From positions 124,001 through 188,000 of the forward strand of contig NZ_JALXXL010000002.1 of assembly GCF_025152525.1 (NCBI RefSeq): 64,000 bases of DNA, read 5' to 3'. This DNA is from Corynebacterium sp. p3-SID1056 (lineage in GTDB: Bacteria > Actinomycetota > Actinomycetes > Mycobacteriales > Mycobacteriaceae). The position numbers were made by a program, and so were the translations under genes. Of this stretch, positions 18,753 to 29,409 are shown one piece after another (position 1 is the stretch's first letter; each line of letters begins with the position of its first letter). The notes beneath the pieces were generated by a model. It saw only the letters and a list, made by a program, of their open reading frames with translations, made no database searches and was not told the origin of the DNA.

Positions 18753-20111
18753 ATGAAACAACCGCCAATCGAGGTGTTCCTCACCCTCTCCGGCCAAAAC
18801 GTGACCGTGGGCACCTACTACCCGCACCCGCGAGGCGCTGGCACATTCGCATACTCCCAGGAATGGATTGCGCACCCCGAGGCGTACCCGCTTACTCCCC
18901 ACCTTGACCTGCGGGAAGGAAACCAACCGCTCACGATGGGCCCAGGTGCCTTACCCGTCGCGTTTTCTGATTCTGCCCCGGACCGCTGGGGCCGAAAAGT
19001 CATCAGGAAACAGTTCGCCGCGCGGGGAGAGCAGCCCCTACCAACGGACTACCTCCTGTCTGTGGCGGACAAGTTCCGCATGGGTGCGTTGCGCTACCGC
19101 GTCAACGGAGAGGTGCAGGCACCGCTGTCGCGAGTTCCGAAGGTGATTGAACTCGACGCGTTGGAACGCGCCGCGCGAGAAGTAGACGCAGACGAAGATA
19201 CGGCGGATGTCCTGGAGCGCCTCGTCGTCGCAGGCTCCTCCCTTGGCGGCGCGCGGCCGAAGGCCACCGTGGTGGATGACCGCGGGCACACGATGATGGC
19301 AAAGTTCGCAGCCGCAGATGACAAGGACATTGACGTCTGCGCGTGGGAAAAGGTGTGCCTCGATATTGCCCGGCTTTCAAAAATCACCACACCGGAGGCG
19401 ACCTTAAAGTCCATCAACGGACGGAATGTCTTGCTCATGGAACGCTTTGACCGTGAGTACGACGTTGACGGCAACGAGACGCGGGTGCCGTACATGTCGG
19501 CCATGACCATGCTCGACGCGGCAGACAACGACAATGATTTCACGATGGTTGAGGTCGCCGAAGCGTTCAGAGTGGAGGGCGGCAGCAGTGCAGATCTGGC
19601 GGAAATATTCTCCCGTACGGCGCTGAATCTGCTTGTGGGCAACACCGACAATCACCTCCGCAACCACGGGTTTCTCTACAAACACGAGGTGTGGCAACTC
19701 TCCCCGCTTTTCGACGTAACTCCTGCCACCACCAAGACCGATTTCGCTTTGCCGGTTGCTCCCGGAGAGCCGGACACGATTGACACGCTGCTGGGCAACG
19801 CCGAATGGTTTGCCCTCGACCAGAAAGAGGCGCGCACCCGGCTCGCGACGGTGGCCTCAGCAGTGCGTCAGTGGCCAGCGCTGGCGCGGAAAAACGGCAT
19901 CCCCCCGTCGCAGGACATCTATGTGCAACCCGGTTTTGAAGGCGAGCACCTCGCCCGAGCGCTCACGCTTACCCATGATGTGGAAACACTGGAGGTTGAG
20001 GATCGCGACACAACCGAGGGTCTGCCCCGCTGCTCGCGCTGCGGGCGGGTGCTGCGCACTCCCGAGGCGATCGCCCGAGGCATGGGCAGCACCTGTGCAT
20101 CGAAACAGTGA
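18753..20111 (+). CDS. hipA: HipA-family serine/threonine kinase toxin with C-terminal zinc-ribbon-like (DUF6011-type) tail
   Basis: A 452-residue protein, somewhat longer than usual HipA. HipA kinases phosphorylate tRNA synthetases or other targets and cause growth arrest. Visible motifs are the glycine-rich loop GSSLGGARPKA (161-171, with serines that may be self-phosphorylated), the nucleotide lysine near 184 in MMAKF, the catalytic NTDNH (297-301) and metal-binding LFDVTPA (Asp321). The core ends near 410. Residues 424-450 add CSRCGR...GMGSTC, a Cys-x2-Cys-Gly-Arg ... Cys arrangement like the DUF6011 tail of phage and plasmid proteins. AGGAG precedes the ATG. All catalytic residues are intact, so it should be active. 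Confidence 0.9.
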   Translation: MKQPPIEVFLTLSGQNVTVGTYYPHPRGAGTFAYSQEWIAHPEAYPLTPHLDLREGNQPLTMGPGALPVAFSDSAPDRWGRKVIRKQFAARGEQPLPTDYLLSVADKFRMGALRYRVNGEVQAPLSRVPKVIELDALERAAREVDADEDTADVLERLVVAGSSLGGARPKATVVDDRGHTMMAKFAAADDKDIDVCAWEKVCLDIARLSKITTPEATLKSINGRNVLLMERFDREYDVDGNETRVPYMSAMTMLDAADNDNDFTMVEVAEAFRVEGGSSADLAEIFSRTALNLLVGNTDNHLRNHGFLYKHEVWQLSPLFDVTPATTKTDFALPVAPGEPDTIDTLLGNAEWFALDQKEARTRLATVASAVRQWPALARKNGIPPSQDIYVQPGFEGEHLARALTLTHDVETLEVEDRDTTEGLPRCSRCGRVLRTPEAIARGMGSTCASKQ

Positions 20112-20160
20112 TAACACCGCCGCGCGCGGCACGCCGGTTCCCCCAAACCCTCCGACGGCA

Positions 20161-20166
20161 TAGAGT
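20161..20166 (+). promoter_or_regulatory. -10 element of a leaderless promoter
   Basis: TAGAGT is followed by seven bases and the ATG at 20174, with no ribosome binding site. Transcription would begin on the start codon. Confidence 0.5.
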
Positions 20167-20173
20167 GTTGTGC

Positions 20174-20596
20174 ATGAGAAAACGCTCCCTTGCCGCGCTC
20201 ACCGCGGCCGCCCTCGCCTTCGCCGTCCCCGCCCCCGCGCACGCAGGTGTCGCCGAGCTGTCCTCCGCCGGTTCATCGGGCTCCGGTAGCTCGAAGGTCC
20301 CCGAGGGCGAAGTCCCCGAGGATGGCCCAAAGGTGCCCGAGCAGCCCGCGCTCGGCAGCGCGTACACGGGCTCGGCCCCGCTCTCGCTGGGCATCGCTGC
20401 CGCTGCGACCTTCATCGCGGTGCAATTGCTTATCGACGCCACCCCGCCCCTGCGCCAAGCCGTCGACGACATCGCCAAGCAAGCTGGTCTGCAAGGCGTC
20501 TATGGGTCCTCGGAGGGCAACCGCATTTTCGACGTGCCAGCGTGGATCGCGATGGCGGAGGAGTTCGCCGGCCAGCTGCCGCAAATGCCCCGCTAG
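20174..20596 (+). CDS. Secreted/membrane-tethered small protein
   Basis: A 140-residue protein with a clear signal peptide (MRKRSLAALTAAALAFAVPA, then PAHA). A Ser/Gly/Pro/Glu-rich stretch follows (residues about 30-65), then a hydrophobic segment SLGIAAAATFIAVQLLI near residue 80 and a helical tail. The ATG at 20174 is preferred because the longer open frame upstream overlaps the hipA stop and would hide the signal peptide. I do not recognise a family. It may be attached to the membrane by the internal hydrophobic segment. Confidence 0.7.
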   Translation: MRKRSLAALTAAALAFAVPAPAHAGVAELSSAGSSGSGSSKVPEGEVPEDGPKVPEQPALGSAYTGSAPLSLGIAAAATFIAVQLLIDATPPLRQAVDDIAKQAGLQGVYGSSEGNRIFDVPAWIAMAEEFAGQLPQMPR

Positions 20597-20652
20597 TTGG
20601 GGGTCCAGCTGGCACCAGAGCACCTTACGTAGCGACCAAAGTTAGCCCATGC

Positions 20653-20793
20653 TAGGTTTGTCACAGTTGTGGTTGCAGTGACTCATGTGACTGGTGTTCA
20701 AAGCTCCACGTCGCACTGCCCGAGTGCTGTGGCGGAAGAGCCACAACCAGCCGTTGACAGGGCGACCCCGGAAGCAGGGGTCGCCCTGTTTTT
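20653..20793 (+). ncRNA. Candidate small RNA with hairpin and strong terminator
   Basis: A stretch of 340 bases without a convincing gene. It holds a -10-like TAGGTT (20653-20658), a hairpin TGTGGC-GGAAGA-GCCACA (20728-20745) and a strong terminator (20757-20793). The hairpin and its left flank (27 bases from 20719) recur at 21117-21143 with one change. A transcript of about 130 nt is possible. It could also be only the 3' remnant of a lost third copy of the small genes downstream. Confidence 0.35.
20757..20793 (+). terminator. Rho-independent terminator
   Basis: ACAGGGCGACCCC and GGGGTCGCCCTGT form a perfect 13-bp stem with a seven-base loop, followed by TTTTT. It ends transcription coming from the left before the micro-protein genes. 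Confidence 0.93.
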
Positions 20794-20882
20794 GTATGTC
20801 TACCCTGCAAGAGCTGTGGATGTATTGCTGCCACGTGTAAAAATAATTCCCGTTTACCTGAGCGATATACGAGTACTTGCTT

Positions 20883-20888
20883 TATACT
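20883..20888 (+). promoter_or_regulatory. -10 element for micro-protein 1
   Basis: TATACT is a perfect extended-type actinobacterial -10. It would give a leader of about 45 bases before the ATG at 20937, which carries a ribosome binding site. Confidence 0.55.
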
Positions 20889-20936
20889 CAGTTCCGACAT
20901 GCAAATCGTCTTCTACTTCACAGTAAGGAACTCATT

Positions 20937-21095
20937 ATGATCGCTTCCATCGTTGGCTCCGTCGTCGGTCTGGCTTCCTCCGTCGCAACCATCTGGGCAG
21001 TGCTCGAGGTCTACACCACCGCTCAGCGCCACCCGGGCATGCCGATCGACCGCGCAGCCCGCATCGCTGCTGCGAAGTACGGCATCCGCTTCTAA
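20937..21095 (+). CDS. Micro-protein 1 (52 residues, one membrane helix)
   Basis: A 52-residue protein beginning MIASIVGSVVGLASSVATIW with a hydrophobic helix over residues 1-27 and a basic amphipathic end (HPGMPIDRAARIAAAKYG, ending in Phe). AAGGA lies at the right distance before the ATG. It is clearly related to the 45-residue gene at 21266: both start MIA, share a hydrophobic N-terminus and a block HP-x-MPI...AAR-x-AAA...G...F. Size, lack of a signal peptide and tandem order recall the small mycomembrane porins PorA/PorH, but the sequence is not recognisably one. A small membrane toxin is another possibility. Function unknown. Confidence 0.7.
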   Translation: MIASIVGSVVGLASSVATIWAVLEVYTTAQRHPGMPIDRAARIAAAKYGIRF

Positions 21096-21116
21096 GCTCG
21101 ACGCAGCAACGCCGAG

Positions 21117-21177
21117 CCCGAGCGCTGTGGCGGAAGAGCCACACCATGGGGCGATCCCTTTCTCGGGATCGCCCCAT
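21117..21177 (+). terminator. Repeated hairpin plus terminator after micro-protein 1
   Basis: The 27-base block seen at 20719 recurs here (21117-21143) with its TGTGGC/GCCACA hairpin. It is followed by a second stem ATGGGGCGATCCC/GGGATCGCCCCAT (21146-21177). The second stem lacks a long T run but is very stable. Confidence 0.7.
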
Positions 21178-21235
21178 CTCTATGTACGACAAGCGGCGGG
21201 GGTAATACAATACCTTTTGTAGCCTGGACTATTCT

Positions 21236-21241
21236 TAGAGT
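21236..21241 (+). promoter_or_regulatory. -10 element for micro-protein 2
   Basis: TAGAGT lies 24 bases before the ATG at 21266, leaving space for the ribosome binding site AAAGGA. The second small gene thus appears to have its own promoter. Confidence 0.5.
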
Positions 21242-21265
21242 AAACCGTTACAGAAAGGATCAATC

Positions 21266-21403
21266 ATGATCGCTACCATCCTCAGCTCCCTCGCCTTCAT
21301 CTGGGCGATCCTTGAGACCTTTGTCGTTGGTAAGAACCACCCCACCATGCCCATCGCGGAAACTGCACGCACCGCAGCTGCTCGCAACGGCGTCAACTTC
21401 TAA
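21266..21403 (+). CDS. Micro-protein 2 (45 residues, paralogue of micro-protein 1)
   Basis: A 45-residue protein starting MIATILSSLAFIWAILETFV, hydrophobic over residues 1-22, then KNHPTMPIAETARTAAARNG and a final Phe. AAAGGA precedes the ATG by six bases. It shares the start, the HP-x-MPI block, the alanine-rich amphipathic end and the G-x-x-F-like terminus with the gene at 20937, so the two form a tandem family. No signal peptide and no known family. Being below common length cut-offs, such genes are easily missed. Confidence 0.68.
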   Translation: MIATILSSLAFIWAILETFVVGKNHPTMPIAETARTAAARNGVNF

Positions 21404-21427
21404 GCCAAACCCGCGCGCTCCGAGAAG

Positions 21428-21433
21428 TAGACT
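21428..21433 (+). promoter_or_regulatory. -10 element of a leaderless promoter
   Basis: TAGACT lies six bases before the ATG at 21440; no ribosome binding site is present. Confidence 0.5.
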
Positions 21434-21439
21434 GTCTGC

Positions 21440-21877
21440 ATGTCTGATTTGAAGAAGCTGCTTGACCCCACCACCCGCCCCGCAGTAGCCAACGACCTTG
21501 CCGAGCTGGCGGAGACGACCACCGCCAACCAGTCGGGCCTGACCGGCATGGCGATGAAGTCGGCCCTTGCTGCCGGTAAGAAGGCTGACGCGGACGCCAT
21601 CCCCAAGGGCATGAACAAAGTCCTGCCCAAGGTGGTTGACGGGCTGGGTCCCCACTGGGCGAAGTTCCAGGCCGAGCAGGGCAGCGATTTTGGCAGCTAT
21701 CTTGCGACGCACGAGAAGGAAGTCGTAGACGACCTGGTCAAAGCCGCCGATGCCGCGGTGGATTCGCTGCCGGGCCCGGTGAAGAAGGTCTACACCTCGC
21801 TGCGCAACAAGGCCGCAAAGATTGTCGGCCCGGCCCTGCCTGAGCTTGGTCAGATCGTGCAGAAGCACACCAAATAA
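21440..21877 (+). CDS. DUF6918-like conserved actinobacterial protein
   Basis: A 145-residue soluble, helical protein (MSDLKKLLDPTTRPAVANDL...), without signal peptide or membrane segment. It resembles the small conserved DUF6918-type proteins of actinobacteria, in which an N-terminal segment is followed by LTGMAMKSALAAGKKADADA and a PHWAKFQ-like stretch. No catalytic motif is visible and no function is known. It is convergent with gyrB; a shared hairpin separates them. The start is supported by a -10 six bases upstream (leaderless). Confidence 0.72.
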   Translation: MSDLKKLLDPTTRPAVANDLAELAETTTANQSGLTGMAMKSALAAGKKADADAIPKGMNKVLPKVVDGLGPHWAKFQAEQGSDFGSYLATHEKEVVDDLVKAADAAVDSLPGPVKKVYTSLRNKAAKIVGPALPELGQIVQKHTK

Positions 21878-21891
21878 CACGCCAAAGACAA

Positions 21892-21923
21892 AAGGCGCGG
21901 CCCTAGAAAAGGGACCGCGCCTT
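21892..21923. terminator. Bidirectional terminator between the DUF6918-like gene and gyrB
   Basis: AAGGCGCGG-CCC and GGG-A-CCGCGCCTT form a long stem with one bulged base and a seven-base loop, placed between two convergent genes. Confidence 0.85.
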
Positions 21924-21936
21924 CGCCATACAAAGA

Positions 21937-24021
<2,085 letters not shown>

Positions 24022-24132
24022 CTATTGCCAAAAGCGTGTTTAACCCGCTCTATCTTACACGGTGTGGGGGGAATTGAGGGCACCAGGCGAACCGGCGAGA
24101 GGGCGTTTCTCGCGCGGTATACGCCCCGCGGC

Positions 24133-24732
24133 CTACCCGTAGGTGTCCCGCGGCCCGCGGCCTTTGACGTGCAGCGGCCCGTAGCGCCAGCTCTTCGTGC
24201 GCGGCCCGAAGATGTGCAGTTTTGTAATCACATCTGGCCCCAGCTTCTCAGCGAGCGCGCGCAGGATGGTGGATTGCATGTACTTCATCTGGGTGGCCCA
24301 GGCGGTGGTGTCGCAGGTGATGTGCACCTCGCCGTCCTTGATCATCTCCACCTTTGTGTGCTGGGCAATCTTCGCGCCGACCAGCGATTCCCAGTTTCCC
24401 ATCACCCAGCCATACGCCATGTGCTCGGTCCAATCGCGTTGACGGACCTCCTTGCCCACCAGCGCCGAAAACGAGGCCACCTCGTAACTTCGCGGTAGCG
24501 CGCGCCCGTCCTGCCCGGTCGGCCGCCCCCGCCGCACCCAGGGCCGCTTCTTCTCCTCGGCAAAGTTCAGGCCAGGTACCGGCACCTCTTTACTCTCGCG
24601 GAGCATTCGCTTATCGACGCTCCGCCGCGGCACCACATTCACACCCTGCCTTTTGAGGTTCGGCAGCTTCCTACCGCCGCGCCGCGCGGTTTCGCGCAGC
24701 TGCTCAAAGGTCTGTTGCACCAGATCGCTCAA
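24133..24732 (-). CDS. dciA: DciA-like protein (DUF721)
   Basis: About 199 residues. The C-terminal half has the DUF721 pattern ([19 protein letters not shown] ... [20 protein letters not shown]), which in actinobacteria belongs to DciA, the bacterial partner/loader of the DnaB helicase at replication initiation. The N-terminal 100 residues are basic and probably disordered. The gene overlaps the end of recF, as usual in this order (recF-dciA-gyrB). The start is uncertain: TTG 24732 follows a purine-rich GGAGGAGG stretch; GTG 24720 is the alternative. Confidence 0.88.
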   Translation of the reverse strand: MSDLVQQTFEQLRETARRGGRKLPNLKRQGVNVVPRRSVDKRMLRESKEVPVPGLNFAEEKKRPWVRRGRPTGQDGRALPRSYEVASFSALVGKEVRQRDWTEHMAYGWVMGNWESLVGAKIAQHTKVEMIKDGEVHITCDTTAWATQMKYMQSTILRALAEKLGPDVITKLHIFGPRTKSWRYGPLHVKGRGPRDTYG

Positions 24733-25897
24733 TCCGGGACACCCCCTCCTCCATGCGCACGGTGTAGCGCGCCGAGACGGCCTTGTCCAGGTTCCCGGGC
24801 AGGTCATCGCCCACCGCAGCGGTAATGAGCACTTGCTCGGCACCCTCCGCCACGTGCACCAAACGCTCGCGACGCTTCGCATCCAGCTCCGCGAAGACGT
24901 CGTCCAGGATGAGCACCGGCTCCACGCCGTCCTGCACTAACAGGGCGTATTCGCCCAAGTGCAGCGAAAGCGCGAAAGACCAGGTCTCGCCGTGGGAGGC
25001 GTAGCCCTTGGCCGGCGCATCGCCCAGCATGAGCACCAGGTCGTCGCGGTGCGGACCGACGAGCGTGGTGCCGCGGTCGAGCTCCTCTTCGCGGCGTCGG
25101 CCGAGCTCGGCGAGCATCGCAGCTTCCAAGATCGCTGGGTCGTGCGTTGCCTCGCCGGCGAGCTGGCGCACGGCTGTATCCAGGGTGGAGCTGTAATGGA
25201 CTGCGGCCGGGCGGGATTCGGGCGCGACTGCGGTGTAGGACTCGGTGATGTGGGGCGACAGGGCGTCGATAAGCGAGAGCCGACCTGCGATGACCTGGGC
25301 GCCGAGCGCGGCGAGCTGGCCGTCCCACACATCGAGCGTGCTCAGCGCGCTGGCACCTTGCGCATCGTTGTAGCCGCGGCGCAGCACCATGTTTGAGCGC
25401 TTGAGCAGCGCGTTACGCTGGCGCAACACCTTGTCATAGTCAGCCTTCACCCCGCCCAGGCGGCGGGTGCGCAGCGCGGCGAGCGCGTCGAGGAAGCGGC
25501 GGCGCTCCGCGGGCTCGCCGGTGACTAAGCGCAGGTCCTCCGGCGAAAACATCACCGTGCGCAACACTCCGGCCAGCTCGCGCGGGGATTTCAGGCGGGT
25601 GCGGTTGATCTGCGCCTGGTTGGCGCCCGACGCCTTGAGCAAGAGGTGGGTGGTCAGGGCGCGGCCCTCGTTGATAATCGTGGCCGAGACGCGCGCGTTT
25701 TCCGCTCCAGCGCGCACCAGCGGCGCGTCCGTGCTCACGCGATGGCTGCCCAGCACGGAGGTGTAATACACCGCCTCGACGATGTTGGTCTTGCCGTGGC
25801 CGTTGCGGCCAGCAAACACCGTGACCCCCGGTTCGAGCTCCACATTGAGCTCGGGCCAAGAGCGGAAATCGCGCAGGTCAAGCTGGCTTACGTACAC
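24704..25897 (-). CDS. recF: DNA replication and repair protein RecF
   Basis: A 397-residue SMC-like ATPase that loads RecA at single-strand gaps. Walker A is [16 protein letters not shown] near residue 30; the signature motif lies in [17 protein letters not shown] and Walker B is [13 protein letters not shown] near residue 325. The N-terminus [19 protein letters not shown] is typical. GTG start at 25897. It lies 27 bases after dnaN and overlaps dciA, so dnaN-recF-dciA-gyrB probably form one unit. Confidence 0.97.
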   Translation of the reverse strand: MYVSQLDLRDFRSWPELNVELEPGVTVFAGRNGHGKTNIVEAVYYTSVLGSHRVSTDAPLVRAGAENARVSATIINEGRALTTHLLLKASGANQAQINRTRLKSPRELAGVLRTVMFSPEDLRLVTGEPAERRRFLDALAALRTRRLGGVKADYDKVLRQRNALLKRSNMVLRRGYNDAQGASALSTLDVWDGQLAALGAQVIAGRLSLIDALSPHITESYTAVAPESRPAAVHYSSTLDTAVRQLAGEATHDPAILEAAMLAELGRRREEELDRGTTLVGPHRDDLVLMLGDAPAKGYASHGETWSFALSLHLGEYALLVQDGVEPVLILDDVFAELDAKRRERLVHVAEGAEQVLITAAVGDDLPGNLDKAVSARYTVRMEEGVSRIERSGATDL

Positions 25898-25924
25898 GAA
25901 ATGCCCTTGCGCACTCTCTCCGGC

Positions 25925-27136
25925 TTAACCCGGCAGGCGCACCGGCATGAGCAGGTACGTGAAGTGGGTATCCGGCGTGGGGAACTCGCCCTGCGCGTCC
26001 GCCTCCGGCAGCTCCTCCGGCTCCGGAATCATGATCGCGGGGCGCGAAGGCTCCGTGAATCCGAAGACGACTCGGTCGGTGTCTACCACCGACAGGCCGT
26101 CGCGCAGGTAGCCGGCGTTGAACGCGATGAGCAGCTCATCTGCGCCGGTAAACGCGCACGCGAGGGACTCGCTCGCCTCGCCCGAGTCGGCGCCGGAGGC
26201 GTGCAGGGACACCTCGCCCGGCGTGAAGTGCAGGCGCACCTGCGCGTTGCGGTCGGCCACCAGGGACACACGGCGGATGGACTCCATCAGCGGGGCGACC
26301 TCCACCGTGGCCATCGACGTGTGCACCTTCGGCAAAAGCGGCTCGACGTTCGGGAAGTCGGCATCGAGCATGCGCGTGGTGGTCTCCCGGTTACCCACGT
26401 GCATGCCGAAGAGACCCTCGGCACCGACATTGTCCTCGGTGCCCACGGCGATCTCCACCGGATCTTCGAGGTGGGTATCCAGGGTGCGGGCGTTGTCCAG
26501 CAGCGTCTTGGCCGGGACCAACAGCTTCGCTTCGACCTGCGGGCTCTTCGGCTCCCACTCGAGGCTGCGCAGCGCGAGGCGGAAACGGTCCGTGGCAGTC
26601 AGGCGGAGCTTTTCCCCGTTGATCTCCATGTGGATACCGGTGAGCATGGGCAGCGTGTCATCCCGGCCCGCCGCCGAGGCGACCTGGGTGACCGCCTGGG
26701 TCAGCGCCGCCGGGGCGATCTGGCCGGTAGTTGCCGGCAGGTCGGGGACCTGCGGGTAATCGTCCAAGGACATCAGGGGCAGCTCGAAGCGAGCCTTGCC
26801 GCCCACCAGCTTCATCGTGTTGCCGTCGGTGGACACCTCTACCGGCTGGTTCGGCATGTTGGCAACGATGTCTGCGAGCAGCTTGCCGGCCACCGCGACC
26901 TTGCCCGGGTTCTCAACCTCGGCACCCAGGCGGACACGCGTAGAGATCTCGTAGTCAAAGCCGGCGAGCTCGAGACCCTCTTCGTGCGCCGTAATCACAA
27001 TCGCGCGCAGAATCGGCTGCGTGCTCTTGGTGGGCAAGCTGCGCGCTACCCACGCGACGGCGTCGGAGAGGTCCTCCTTGTGGACCCGAAATGACACGCC
27101 AGTGCCAGCGGAGTTGTCACCGATGCTCTCGACCAT
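25925..27136 (-). CDS. dnaN: DNA polymerase III beta sliding clamp
   Basis: A 403-residue sliding clamp, three repeated domains, with the C-terminal MPVRLPG-like end (LLMPVRLPG) that shapes the protein-binding pocket, and VAWVARSLPTKSTQPILRAI near the N-terminus. ATG start at 27136. It is separated from dnaA by 686 bp carrying part of the origin. Confidence 0.98.
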   Translation of the reverse strand: MVESIGDNSAGTGVSFRVHKEDLSDAVAWVARSLPTKSTQPILRAIVITAHEEGLELAGFDYEISTRVRLGAEVENPGKVAVAGKLLADIVANMPNQPVEVSTDGNTMKLVGGKARFELPLMSLDDYPQVPDLPATTGQIAPAALTQAVTQVASAAGRDDTLPMLTGIHMEINGEKLRLTATDRFRLALRSLEWEPKSPQVEAKLLVPAKTLLDNARTLDTHLEDPVEIAVGTEDNVGAEGLFGMHVGNRETTTRMLDADFPNVEPLLPKVHTSMATVEVAPLMESIRRVSLVADRNAQVRLHFTPGEVSLHASGADSGEASESLACAFTGADELLIAFNAGYLRDGLSVVDTDRVVFGFTEPSRPAIMIPEPEELPEADAQGEFPTPDTHFTYLLMPVRLPG

Positions 27137-27822
27137 AACGGCGTAACGCTCCCTTGCTTGTCGTTGCTAGGCGGATGTGTGGTTTACCAACTCCGGCCCA
27201 AGCAGGTTCCCCCTCGAGCGCCGGGTGTGTAATTTACGTTCTCACTTTAGGCGGAAAGGGTGGCCGTTGCCAGCTTGGGTCACGGAACGTGTAATTCCAA
27301 GAATCGGCTGCGAAAGGGCGGGCGGCGGGCGAAAGTGCACAGGCTCTCTTTCTCTTAGGAGAATTACAAGTAAAAGAGTTGGTAACAACAATAGGTGCTG
27401 TGCAATCTGTGGATCACGGGGTTTTGTCCGTGGTAGCTGGGGGAATTGGGGATGTGATTCCGCGTGTGTAATTCCTGTGGATAAGTCGGAGCCATTGTGG
27501 ATAACTTTTGGGTTGGGGAATTCATCCACACGGAGCCCCGAGTTGTCCACCAGCCTTGCACATGCGAAAACGGGGTTGTCCACAGCCTAAAGTGCCTGTT
27601 CGTCGAGTGCCGCGCCCGCGCGGCTCAGCGGGGAAATGTGAGCAACATCGCCAAGTTACAACGGCGTAATTACACAGGTGTGGAGAAGTCTGTGGATAGT
27701 GGTAGCCGTGTGATTGAGGTGGTTATCGGGATTATTGGGGCTGAAAATGACACATCCCACCGAACCTCACGTGTGATCCGGTGGGATGTTCCTGTTTCGC
27801 GCGCAAGTCGCTAGCGCTGATG
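27137..27822. other. oriC: Origin region, dnaN-dnaA side (DnaA boxes)
   Basis: A 686-bp gene-free region. Exact or near DnaA boxes (TT(A/G)TCCACA or its complement) are at 27408-27416 (one change), 27476-27484, 27496-27504, 27522-27530 (one change), 27543-27551 (one change), 27576-27584 and 27691-27699 (one change). An A-rich stretch (27361-27395) lies beside them and could unwind. The octamer GTGTAATT occurs at 27227, 27289, 27466 and, reversed, at 27668. Location and boxes strongly indicate the replication origin. Confidence 0.9.
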
Positions 27823-29409
27823 CTAGCCCTGGCGCGCCTTGTTCTTGATGATCTGGGTGAGCTCTTGAATCTCGTCGTACGTCGAGCGGGTCTCGGTCAT
27901 CTCCTTGCGGATCTTCCTGTCGGCGTACATCACGGTCGTGTGATCCTTGCCGCCGAACTCGTCGCCGATCTTTGGCAGCGAGAGATCGGTCAGCTCGCGG
28001 CACAGGTACATCGCAATCTGGCGCGCATGCGCCACCTGACGGGCCTTACCGGCACCGGTGAGCTGCTCCAGGGTGAGGCTGAAATATTCCGCGGCCGCCT
28101 CTTTGATGGTGTCTGCGGTGAGCTTGACATCCGCCTCATCAGGCAAAATGTCGCGCAGCGCGGCGCGGGCGTTCTCCAGCGTGATCGGTTCGTTGGACAG
28201 CGAGGAGTACGCGGATACGCGGATGAAGGCCCCCTCGAGCTCGCGGATCGACGCCTCGAAGTGGGAGGCGATGAGCTCGAAGACGGCGTCGTCGACCACC
28301 GTGCCGTCCGCGGCGGCTTTCTTCATCAAAATTGCGATGCGGGTTTCCAGGTCCGGTGGTTGGACGTCGGTAATCAGCCCTCCCTCGAAGCGGGTGCGCA
28401 GGCGATCCTCCAGGGTGGTCAGCTGCTTCGGAGGTCGGTCCGAGGACAAGATGATCTGCTTATCCGCCTGGTGCAGGGCGTTGAAGGTGTGGAAGAACTC
28501 CTCCTGCGTACCTTCCTTGCCCTGCAGGAACTGGATGTCATCCACCATCAGGATGTCGAGGTCGCGGTAACGGCGCTTGAAGGATTCCTGCCGGTCGTCG
28601 CGCACCGAGTTGATGTAGTCGTTGGTGAACTCCTCGGAAGAGACGTACTTGACCCGCAGGTTCGGCTGCAGCACCTGGGCGTAGTTGCCAGCTGCGTGCA
28701 GGAGGTGGGTCTTGCCCAGGCCGGACCCGCCCCAGATAAACAACGGGTTATAGGCGCGGGCCGGGGTTTCAGCGACCGCGAGCGCCGCACCGTTGGCGAA
28801 GCGGTTGGAAGAACCGGTGACGAAGTTCTCGAAGGTGTAGTTCGGGTTCAGGCTGGTCGAACGGTCCGGGTCGTGCGCGGGCTTTTCGCGCGGAATACGA
28901 CGCGGCACCGTCGGGTGGCCCTGTGGCTGCTGCTTCGCGTGCATCTGTGCCAGCTCATCCAGGCTCATGGGAATTTGCTCGCCGGGTGCGGTGGAATCCG
29001 GGCGCGGCTGCGCCGGCGCTTGTGGTGCCGGCTGTGCTGGTTGGACTGGCTGCGCCGGCTGGCGCACTGGTTCCGGCGAGAACTCTTCCGGCACTGAAGT
29101 CGGCGAAGATTCAGCGGGTGCCGGCGGCGTGGGCGCTACCGATACTGCCAGCGCAAAGGGGGTGCCCATGTGCGAGGCCAACAGCGCGGTGATGTGGGGA
29201 GCCAGTGACTCCTCCACCACGGTCTTGGCTGCGGCGTGGGGTGCGGAAAGGACGGCGTAGCCGTCGACAAGCATGACGGGCTTGACCAACTGAAGGTAGG
29301 AGCGCTGCTGGTAGGTCAGCTGCGGGACCGAGGAATCTGGGCGCTCGGAGAGCTGCAGTAGCTCGGTGACGATGTCGCGCCACAGCGATTCAACGTGTTG
29401 CTCCGCCAC
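27823..29409 (-). CDS. dnaA: Chromosomal replication initiator DnaA
   Basis: A 528-residue initiator. Domain I spans about residues 1-90; domain II is a long Pro/Gln/Ala-rich linker (about 91-185, with PVQPAQPAPQAPAQP). The AAA+ domain has Walker A GGSGLGKTH (227-235) and Walker B LMVDDIQF, and domain IV carries the DnaA-box-binding signature DLSLPKIGDEFGGKDHTTVM near the C-terminus. GTG start at 29409 with GGAG upstream. DnaA boxes lie both before and after the gene. It is transcribed towards dnaN. Confidence 0.98.
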   Translation of the reverse strand: MAEQHVESLWRDIVTELLQLSERPDSSVPQLTYQQRSYLQLVKPVMLVDGYAVLSAPHAAAKTVVEESLAPHITALLASHMGTPFALAVSVAPTPPAPAESSPTSVPEEFSPEPVRQPAQPVQPAQPAPQAPAQPRPDSTAPGEQIPMSLDELAQMHAKQQPQGHPTVPRRIPREKPAHDPDRSTSLNPNYTFENFVTGSSNRFANGAALAVAETPARAYNPLFIWGGSGLGKTHLLHAAGNYAQVLQPNLRVKYVSSEEFTNDYINSVRDDRQESFKRRYRDLDILMVDDIQFLQGKEGTQEEFFHTFNALHQADKQIILSSDRPPKQLTTLEDRLRTRFEGGLITDVQPPDLETRIAILMKKAAADGTVVDDAVFELIASHFEASIRELEGAFIRVSAYSSLSNEPITLENARAALRDILPDEADVKLTADTIKEAAAEYFSLTLEQLTGAGKARQVAHARQIAMYLCRELTDLSLPKIGDEFGGKDHTTVMYADRKIRKEMTETRSTYDEIQELTQIIKNKARQG

